From Streptomyces rishiriensis (GTDB lineage: Bacteria > Actinomycetota > Actinomycetes > Streptomycetales > Streptomycetaceae): a stretch of DNA of 64,000 nt. The notes beneath the pieces were generated by a model. It was not told where the DNA came from and made no database searches. It was given only the letters and a program-made list of their open reading frames with translations. The position numbers and the translations under genes are program-made. The stretch spans positions 90,136 to 154,135 of the forward strand of contig NZ_BEWA01000021.1 in NCBI RefSeq assembly GCF_003112535.1, given 5' to 3'. This document shows, piece by piece, positions 58,687-64,000 of the stretch (the first letter of the stretch is position 1; each line of letters starts with the position of its first letter).

Positions 58687-59200
58687 CGCCGGGGCGGGCG
58701 AAGTCCATGACCCAGTTGGTCAGCCAGGTCCGGCCGCCGTCCGAGGAGAAGGCCTGCTCCCAGCGGGCGGAACCGTCCGGGGCGACCGACCAGATGAAGC
58801 GGGCCCGCACGGCGACGCCGTCGTGGACGTCGTCGCCGTAGAACTCTCCACGGGCGCGACGAGCCTCCCCCGAGCCGTCGCGGCGACCGGGCTCCTCGAC
58901 TCCCTCGCATCCCGCGAAGCCGCCGATCACCGGGGGGAAGAGGCGGCCGCTGCGGCTGGACGACCAGTTCAGCGACCACTGGCGGGTCTCCGGGTCGAAG
59001 AGCCGCAGGGTCAGTCCCTTCGCCCCGAGGTGCGGCATGTCGATCTCGTCGATGTTCGCGGCCCCGTCGAACAGCGGCCGGCAGCCGGCCGTGGACCCGA
59101 ACTCCTCCCACGCGCTGCCGGGGTCGAGGAAGTCGGTGCGCCGACGGTGGCGGACGTCCCACTCGCCGTGGAGGAAGTCGAAGTCGTGCGGGCCGCTCAT
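58589..59200 (-). CDS. DUF1579-like protein (203 aa)
   Basis: HDFDFLHGEWDVRHRRRTDFLD is the hallmark of this lipocalin-like beta-barrel family. IDMPHLGAKGLTLRLFDPETRQWSLNWSSSRSGRLFPPVIGGF and ARFIWSVAPDGSARWEQAFSSDGGRTWLTNWVMDF are the strands. About 45 residues after the barrel are probably disordered and lie in the overlap with the opposing methyltransferase. ATG 59200 overlaps the previous gene by 4 nt (ATGA), indicating coupling. Enzymatic role unknown. Confidence 0.83.
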   Translation of the reverse strand: MSGPHDFDFLHGEWDVRHRRRTDFLDPGSAWEEFGSTAGCRPLFDGAANIDEIDMPHLGAKGLTLRLFDPETRQWSLNWSSSRSGRLFPPVIGGFAGCEGVEEPGRRDGSGEARRARGEFYGDDVHDGVAVRARFIWSVAPDGSARWEQAFSSDGGRTWLTNWVMDFARPGVTRPVAYPLAQGVAPPRSACPETPQEAVSETP

Positions 59201-59799
59201 GAACGGCCCCCCGTCGTCCGGTCGGTCAGTGAGTCGGCCAGGTAGGCGTCGAGGTCCGGGCCTTCGGACGCGTGGCGGTCGAGCATGTGCCGTACCCACG
59301 CGTCCCGTTCGTGCAGGATCGGCGGCAGTTCCCAGACACAGCCGATCCAGGGCCGGTCGGCCGTCACGAAGTGGGTGGGGTCGCGGTCCGGGCAGCCCAG
59401 CACCGGCTGGCCCGCTGCGGCGCCCCCGAAGTGCAGGACGTTGTCCCACACCCAGCTGTACGCGTTGAGGTAGGCGCCGTCGTCGCCGCCCCGGTGCAGG
59501 ACGACGAACGTGGCAGGCGGCGTCCCGTCCGGCTCGGGCAGCAGTTCGGGGAGGATCGCGTAGGCCGCCCTCTCGACCTCGGGCGCGATGCCCGCCGGGT
59601 CGGCCGTGACGTGGTACCGCTTGATCCACCGCCCCGCTGCCTCCATCGGGGGCAGCACGGTCAGCTGTTTCTCGGCGAAGGGCGCGACGGGCGCGGCAGG
59701 GTCCGGGGGCGCAGAGGGCGCAGAGGGCGCAGAGGGAGCTGCGGAGGCCGAGCGCGCCGAGGAGGCGAAGAGCGGGCCTGAAGGGGTGGAGAAGGTCAT
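59197..59799 (-). CDS. Conserved hypothetical protein (200 aa)
   Basis: Body: RWIKRYHVTADPAGIAPEVERAAYAILPELLPEPDGTPPATFVVLHRGGDDGAYLNAYSWVWDNVLHFGGAAAGQPVLGCPDRDPTHFV, WIGCVWELPPILHERDAWVRHMLDRH. It looks like a folded cytoplasmic protein conserved in actinobacteria, but I do not recognise a named family. The first 45 residues are low-complexity, with three SAP repeats. ATG 59799. The start lies 41 bp from the divergent WYL regulator, and the shared gap contains a perfect operator-like repeat. It is therefore the likely target of that regulator. Confidence 0.78.
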   Translation of the reverse strand: MTFSTPSGPLFASSARSASAAPSAPSAPSAPPDPAAPVAPFAEKQLTVLPPMEAAGRWIKRYHVTADPAGIAPEVERAAYAILPELLPEPDGTPPATFVVLHRGGDDGAYLNAYSWVWDNVLHFGGAAAGQPVLGCPDRDPTHFVTADRPWIGCVWELPPILHERDAWVRHMLDRHASEGPDLDAYLADSLTDRTTGGRS

Positions 59800-59821
59800 G
59801 GGCAGGACGCTAGGACCGCTT

Positions 59822-59842
59822 CACTGACACCATGTGTCAGTG
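59822..59842. promoter_or_regulatory. Perfect operator-like repeat CACTGACAC-N3-GTGTCAGTG
   Basis: Arms at 59822-59830 and 59834-59842 are exact complements around CAT. The right arm contains both candidate GTG starts of the WYL regulator (59834 and 59840). The site lies in the 40-bp gap between two divergent genes. Autoregulation plus control of the divergent pair is the natural reading. Confidence 0.65.
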
Positions 59843-60808
59843 AAGTCCAGCCGTCTCGTCTCGATCCTGTTGCTGCTCCAGACCCGGGGGCGGATGACCG
59901 CCGCGCAGCTCGCGGAGGAGCTGGAGGTGTCGGTGCGCACGGTGTACCGGGACGTCGAGGCGCTGGGCGCGGCGGGCGTCCCGCTGTACGGCGACGCGGG
60001 CCACGCGGGCGGCTACCGCCTCCTCGCCGGATACCGGACCCGTCTGACGGGACTGAACGCTGACGAGGCCGAGGCCCTCTTCCTGGCCGGTGCTCCCGGC
60101 GCCGCCGCCCAGCTCGGCCTCGGATCGGTCCTGGCCGCCGCACAGCTCAAGGTCCGTGCCGCGCTCCCGCCCGAGCTGCGGGCGCACGCCGACCGGATCA
60201 GCGGCCGCTTCCACCTGGACGCGCCCGGCTGGTACACGGAGGCGGACGCGCACCGGGCGCCGTATCTGACGGCGGTCGCCGACGCGGTGTGGAACAACAG
60301 GGTCCTGAACGTCGTCTACCGACGGTGGCAGGAGCCCACCGACGTCGAACGCCGGCTCGAACCCTACGGACTGGTTCTCAAGGCGGGCCGCTGGTACGTC
60401 GTGGCCGGCCCGGGACCGCGCACCTTCCGCGTCGACCAGATCCTGGAACTCACCTCGCTGGAAGAGGAGTTCACCCGGCCGGCCGGCTTCGATCTGCCCG
60501 CCCACTGGGCGGAGTACCAACGCGGATTCCACGAGCGGCTGTACCGGGACAAGGCGGAGGCGGTGGTGCGGCTCGCACCGGGCGTGACGCTCGCCCGGGC
60601 GACGAGGCACGACGGGTCGCCGGCGCCGGACGGCTGGACGACGGTCACGGTGGCGATCGAGTCCGTCGAGCACGCTCACGCCGAGTTCCTGCGCCTCGGC
60701 TCGGACGTCGAGGTGCTCCGGCCGGCCGAGCTGCGTGCGCGGATCGCGAGGACGGTGACCGAGCTGGCCGCGAGATACGGCGGCTCGCCCGCGGCCGGGG
60801 ACGACTGA
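59840..60808 (+). CDS. YafY/WYL-domain transcriptional regulator (about 322 aa)
   Basis: HTH_11 domain: SSRLVSILLLLQTRGRMTAAQLAEELEVSVRTVYRDVEALGAAGVPLYGDAGHAGGYRLL, then the WYL domain around LNVVYRRWQEPTDVERRLEPYGLVLKAGRWYVVAGPGPRTFRVDQILEL, with the WYVV replacing WYL. The WCX-type C-terminus follows (VTVAIESVEHAHAEFLRLGSDVEVLRP). The start is GTG 59840 (GTG 59834 adds two residues); both lie inside an inverted repeat with no ribosome site, so the mRNA may be leaderless. Such regulators respond to nucleotides or small ligands. Likely controls the divergent two-gene unit. Confidence 0.9.
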   Translation: MKSSRLVSILLLLQTRGRMTAAQLAEELEVSVRTVYRDVEALGAAGVPLYGDAGHAGGYRLLAGYRTRLTGLNADEAEALFLAGAPGAAAQLGLGSVLAAAQLKVRAALPPELRAHADRISGRFHLDAPGWYTEADAHRAPYLTAVADAVWNNRVLNVVYRRWQEPTDVERRLEPYGLVLKAGRWYVVAGPGPRTFRVDQILELTSLEEEFTRPAGFDLPAHWAEYQRGFHERLYRDKAEAVVRLAPGVTLARATRHDGSPAPDGWTTVTVAIESVEHAHAEFLRLGSDVEVLRPAELRARIARTVTELAARYGGSPAAGDD

Positions 60809-60840
60809 GGGGGCGGCGGACGTCCGTCCCCTCAGTCGTC
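60800..60840 (+). terminator. Hairpin terminator overlapping WYL stop
   Basis: GACGACTGAGGGG (60800-60812) pairs exactly with CCCCTCAGTCGTC (60828-60840). The stop TGA lies in the left arm. A near-copy of the right arm (CCCCTCAGTCGTTC) follows directly. Confidence 0.8.
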
Positions 60841-61000
60841 CCCTCAGTCGTTCCCGCAGTCCAACGGTGGGTGCGGTGGGAGGCGCGGTGGGCGCGCTGG
60901 GTGTGGTGGATCGGTTTCAGGGCCCGGGGCGGCCCGGGGCGTGCCCGTGAGCGCGGGCCGTGATGCCGGACGCGATCGTCCGGGCCGCCCCGGGCCGGGT

Positions 61001-63670
61001 TCAGTTCACCGTGCAGCTCTGCTCACCGAGCTTGAACACGCTCGGTTTCGTGTTCGATCCCGACCAGTTCCCGGTGAAGCCGAAGGCGACCGACGAACCG
61101 GCTGCCACGTTGCCGTTCCAGCCGATGTTCTTCGCCGTCACCGTCGGGCCCGACTGGGTGTGGTCCGCGTTCCAGAGCTGGGAGACCGTCTGCCCGTCGG
61201 CGAACGTCCAGCTGAGGCTCCAGCCGGACCACGCGGTCGTGCCGGTGTTGGCCAGCTTGACGTCCGCCTGGAAGCCGCCCGACCACTGATTGGTGATCGT
61301 GTACGTCACCGCGCAGGCCCCCGTCGGGGTGGGCGGCGTGGGGTCCGTGCCCCCGCCGCCTCCACCGTCCCCGCCGCCGGTGTCGGAGGCGTCCCCGTAG
61401 ACGACGCCCCGGCCGTTCGTCGACACGTACACCCGTCCGTAGACCCGGGGGTCGCCGGTGATGGCCCCGCCCGTCCAACCCCACTGATGGGCGTCGTCGT
61501 TGATGCGGGTCCAGGTCGCTCCCTTGTCCGTCGAGCGGAAGATGCCACGGACGCCGGCGATCTTCGCGCTGGTGAACAGGGTCTGGTACGACGCCCCTGT
61601 CGCCGCCTTGCCGAAGCCGATCGTGTCCGCCTGCTCGACGTTGGACAGCTTGGCGAAGGTCGCGCCGGCGTCGGTCGAGTGCCACAGCCCGTACGCGCCG
61701 TCGCTCGCCCCGCCTGCCAGCCAGACGTCGCCCCGGACGCCGGGCAGCGCCTTGAAGCGCACGCTGTCCCCGCTCGGCAGCCCGGTCGCCGCGGACGCGG
61801 TGAAGGTGGCGCCGCCGTCCGAACTGACGTAGAACCTGCCCGACTTGAAGCCGTAGAAGACCTTGGGGTCGACCCGGTCCGACTCGACGATCGCGTCGGC
61901 GGGGATCCCGCTCGCGGCCTGCCACGAGGTGCCGAAACCGGTGGTGTACTGCACCGCCGCGCCCGCCGGGCTCCACACGAACCGGCTGCCGTCCGCCGCC
62001 GCTGCCACCGTCCCGCCGCCGCTGACGCCCGAGGGGTCCGTGCCCGCGAACCAGTTGGCGCCGTTGTCCGTGGAGAACGCCACATGCGGACCCGAGTCGA
62101 GGTTGCCGACCCGCACCACCGTGCCCGGGTTCTTCTCGGCGAAGTCCAGGCTCGTCGTCGTCGTGAAGTTCGGGGAGGTGAACATCATCGGCGGCGTCTT
62201 CGTCAGGTCGGTGTGGCGGAAGCCGCCGACGTCGCCGAGGGCGCTGAGCAGCGGGGCGCCGGCCGGGGGAGAGGCCAGGTCGTTGACGGCCGTCTCCTCC
62301 AGCCCCTGCACCATCGGCTTGAGGGTGAACCGGCCGCCGCTGTCCCACTGGGCGAGGTTCTCCGTGCCGTAGATCGTCGCGCCCGTGCCGTACATCATGC
62401 GGCTGGAGTTGAACGGGTCGATCTCCAACGCCTCGGTCATCCAGCCGAGTTTGGGCGCCTGCTCCGGCGGCGACGGGTTCGCTCCCCAGGTCAGCCACGG
62501 CGAGGACGAGACGTCCATCGTGTACCGGTTCGCACGGGTGGGATACGAGGTGTAGTCCCACGCCTTCGTCCAGGTGCCGCCGCTGTCCGTCGAGCGGAAG
62601 ATCTGCGTGTCCGGCCACCAGGAACTGTAGGCGGTCGCCATGACGGTGCCGGGCTTCTGGCGGTCGATCGTCAGACCGCTGAAGCCGTAGTACGCGTCGG
62701 CCTCCGCCACCGGACTGATGTCCGTCCACGTCCCGGTGGCCGTCGCGTACCGCCACAGCCGGCCCTTGCCGCCGTCGTAGGGGCCGCCCTTGTCGCTGTA
62801 GGCGATGTACAGATAGCCGTTGACGGCGTCCAGCACGCCCTTGTGCGCCAGGTACCCCGTGGGCTGTCCGGCCAGCCGGGTCCAGGTCGCGCCCGCGTCC
62901 GTCGAGCGGTACACGGCGTTCTCCTTGTCCGCCACGCCGACGTAGACCGTCTTCGTCGCGGTGCCGGACGTTCCCGTGGACTCGTCGAAGGTGACCCAGA
63001 CGATGCCCTGGTTGTCGGAGGCGTACCCGCTCGCGTCGGCCGGATCCTGCTGGTAGTTGCCGACGTTGGGGAACCCGGTCACCTGCGACCAGGTGACGCC
63101 CGAGTCGGCCGACCGCCACAGGCCCTTGCCGCTCGGGGCGCCCAGGTACAGCACGCTGTTCTTGTTCGGGTCGACCGCGAGCCGCTCGCCCATGCCCCGG
63201 CCGGGCATGTTGCCGCCCAGCTTGAAGGGCAGATCCGTCTTGCGCCAGCTCGCACCCCGGTCGGCGGAGCGCAGCACGGCGCCGTTCCCCGGGTCCCAGC
63301 TGTTGGTGTACGTGCCGACCGCCGCGTACACCTTGTTCGGGTCGACGGAGTCGGAGGCCAGGCTCACCACGCCGGTGTGCCCCCAGTCCGTCCAGCCGAC
63401 CGAGTCCAGCAGCGGAGTCCAGCTCTTGCTCGACTCCTGCCAGCGGTACGCGCCGCCGATGTCGGTGCGGGCGTAGGCGAGGTTCTTCTCCTTGCGGTTG
63501 AAGACGATGCCCGGCACAAAGCCGCCGCCGTCGATCCGGGCGTTCTTCCAGGTGTACGACTCGGCGGCGAGCGCCGTCCGGGGGCTGCCCGACGCGAGCG
63601 CGGGCGGGCTGCCCGCGATCAGACCGGCGGCGAGCGCCAGTACGGCCGTGAGGATGCGGGTTCTTCGCAC
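61001..63670 (-). CDS. Secreted GH74 xyloglucanase with C-terminal CBM2 (889 aa)
   Basis: Extracellular endo-xyloglucanase or oligoxyloglucan-type hydrolase. A signal peptide (MRRTRILTAVLALAAGLIAGSPPALAS) is followed by the double seven-bladed-propeller GH74 domain. Probable catalytic pair: Asp70 in YARTDIGGAYRW and Asp480 in ALGDVGGFRHTD. Repeated BNR/Asp-box turns occur (RSADRGASWRKT, RSTDAGATWTRL, RSTDSGGTWTKA, RSTDKGATWTRI). A Gly/Asp/Pro/Thr linker (about residues 765-785) leads to a cellulose-binding CBM2 (CAVTYTITNQWSGGFQADVKLANTGTTAWSGWSL...SCTVN) with its terminal Cys pair and surface Trp. GTG 63670 follows GGAAGGACC. Confidence 0.94.
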   Translation of the reverse strand: MRRTRILTAVLALAAGLIAGSPPALASGSPRTALAAESYTWKNARIDGGGFVPGIVFNRKEKNLAYARTDIGGAYRWQESSKSWTPLLDSVGWTDWGHTGVVSLASDSVDPNKVYAAVGTYTNSWDPGNGAVLRSADRGASWRKTDLPFKLGGNMPGRGMGERLAVDPNKNSVLYLGAPSGKGLWRSADSGVTWSQVTGFPNVGNYQQDPADASGYASDNQGIVWVTFDESTGTSGTATKTVYVGVADKENAVYRSTDAGATWTRLAGQPTGYLAHKGVLDAVNGYLYIAYSDKGGPYDGGKGRLWRYATATGTWTDISPVAEADAYYGFSGLTIDRQKPGTVMATAYSSWWPDTQIFRSTDSGGTWTKAWDYTSYPTRANRYTMDVSSSPWLTWGANPSPPEQAPKLGWMTEALEIDPFNSSRMMYGTGATIYGTENLAQWDSGGRFTLKPMVQGLEETAVNDLASPPAGAPLLSALGDVGGFRHTDLTKTPPMMFTSPNFTTTTSLDFAEKNPGTVVRVGNLDSGPHVAFSTDNGANWFAGTDPSGVSGGGTVAAAADGSRFVWSPAGAAVQYTTGFGTSWQAASGIPADAIVESDRVDPKVFYGFKSGRFYVSSDGGATFTASAATGLPSGDSVRFKALPGVRGDVWLAGGASDGAYGLWHSTDAGATFAKLSNVEQADTIGFGKAATGASYQTLFTSAKIAGVRGIFRSTDKGATWTRINDDAHQWGWTGGAITGDPRVYGRVYVSTNGRGVVYGDASDTGGGDGGGGGGTDPTPPTPTGACAVTYTITNQWSGGFQADVKLANTGTTAWSGWSLSWTFADGQTVSQLWNADHTQSGPTVTAKNIGWNGNVAAGSSVAFGFTGNWSGSNTKPSVFKLGEQSCTVN

Positions 63671-63791
63671 GGTGGGGTCCTTCCTCGCGAAACGCCATGG
63701 GGAGGGGAGGGATCGGTGCGGGGGGAGGTGCGGGTCGTGCGGGTGCCGGACGCAGGGGCGGTGCGCAGGGTCCGGTGCGGGACGTGCGACT

Positions 63792-63828
63792 GCCGGGCGG
63801 CCCCCTGTGCGGGTGGGGGCCGCCCGGC
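63792..63828. terminator. Hairpin terminator near right edge
   Basis: GCCGGGCGGCCCCC (63792-63805) and GGGGGCCGCCCGGC (63815-63828) form a perfect 14-bp stem with a 9-nt loop. It lies upstream of the GH74 gene and downstream of the leftward frame that enters from the right edge, so it should end that gene. Confidence 0.75.
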
Positions 63829-63897
63829 CTGGGCCCCGTCGTCAGGTGACGGGGCCACGTACGCGGAACCTTCGAGCGACTCCGCCGAGGGGTGGCG

Positions 63898-64000
63898 TCA
63901 CCCCGCGCGCCCGGGTCCCGAAGGGACTGTCAGGGGCGCGGGGCGCCGCGGGCCGGCCACGTCCGGCCCTCGGACGAACACCGCCCGCACCGCGGAGTGC
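63898..64000 (-). CDS. C-terminal end of a gene entering from the right (partial)
   Basis: The last about 33 codons before TGA at 63900-63898 have strong G/C third-position bias and read HSAVRAVFVRGPDVAGPRRPA, then a short Pro/Gly tail. The other two frames are Arg-rich and implausible. A strong hairpin follows 70 bp downstream. Too short for a family call. Confidence 0.4.
   Translation of the reverse strand, partial: HSAVRAVFVRGPDVAGPRRPAPLTVPSGPGRAG

Overview
The window is high-GC actinobacterial chromosome, almost certainly Streptomyces. Third codon positions are nearly all G/C, GTG starts are frequent, and gene families typical of Streptomyces are present: XRE-DUF5753 regulators, SpoIIE-type phosphatases, GH74-CBM2 cellulosomal-type secreted enzymes, and a gvpO-A-F-G-Y-Z-J-L-S-K gas vesicle operon. 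From memory, the order TetR / 3-hydroxyacyl-CoA dehydrogenase ... transketolase / LigD-type polymerase / gvp operon / ABC-F matches the SCO64xx-65xx part of the S. coelicolor core; this was not checked. I saw no rRNA, tRNA, CRISPR array, insertion sequence or prophage.

Layout. 1-2714: TetR regulator (cut by the window edge) and a fused two-unit 3-hydroxyacyl-CoA dehydrogenase. 3092-6591: small membrane protein, sigma-region-4-like regulator with a coupled partner, HEAT-repeat protein, GNAT, RidA-type protein with a damaged or mis-read start. 6724-10134: secreted alpha/beta hydrolase, radical SAM protein behind a LexA-type (SOS) box, SRPBCC protein. 10233-13542: perfect operator-like inverted repeat, decayed MFS exporter, and an 849-residue PAS-GAF-PP2C-HATPase phosphatase. 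13702-14427: methyltransferase. 14787-19924: four consecutive peptidases (DppA-like D-aminopeptidase, M20, S9 and S66 LD-carboxypeptidase), plausibly a peptide or peptidoglycan-peptide salvage operon. 19995-23362: small membrane proteins, GNAT, VOC protein and an F420-type LLM oxidoreductase. 23508-28103: NDH-2-like FAD oxidoreductase with a long disordered repetitive tail, transketolase and LigD-type primase-polymerase. 28149-33956: complete ten-gene gas vesicle operon, mostly joined by 4-nt start/stop overlaps. 34018-39436: small hydrophobic protein, methyltransferase, histidine phosphatase, ABC-F ATPase, DUF6158-like protein, PfpI-type protein and DUF2795 protein. 39576-47462: TPP enzyme with a missing catalytic glutamate, anchored secreted protein, lysine-less aminotransferase-fold protein coupled to an MBL hydrolase, a second MBL hydrolase coupled to a DedA protein, and an orphan protein. 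47567-51641: holin-phosphodiesterase fusion, then a MoxR ATPase / VWA pair in advanced decay. 51713-60808: OsmC protein; a beta-helix protein and a small partner that share an unusual sequence motif; SAM methyltransferase and two XRE regulators; pterin dehydratase; methyltransferase; a two-gene unit divergent from a WYL regulator. 61001-63670: secreted GH74 xyloglucanase with CBM2.

Regulatory theme. Three sites match the Streptomyces sigma-B-type consensus GNNT-N14-16-GGGTAC: upstream of the LLM oxidoreductase, the holin-like protein and the DUF2795/PfpI pair. With the gas vesicle operon, the partner-switch-type phosphatase and the DUF2795/PfpI/OsmC proteins, this suggests that much of the window serves osmotic or general stress.

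The most unusual observation is at 52612-52835. The C-terminus of a 572-residue beta-helix protein and the N-terminus of the translationally coupled small helical protein carry nearly the same ~29-residue Asn/Gln/Val-rich motif. This resembles the logic of paired bacterial amyloid-signalling or homotypic-recruitment motifs, but I do not recognise this pair as a described system.
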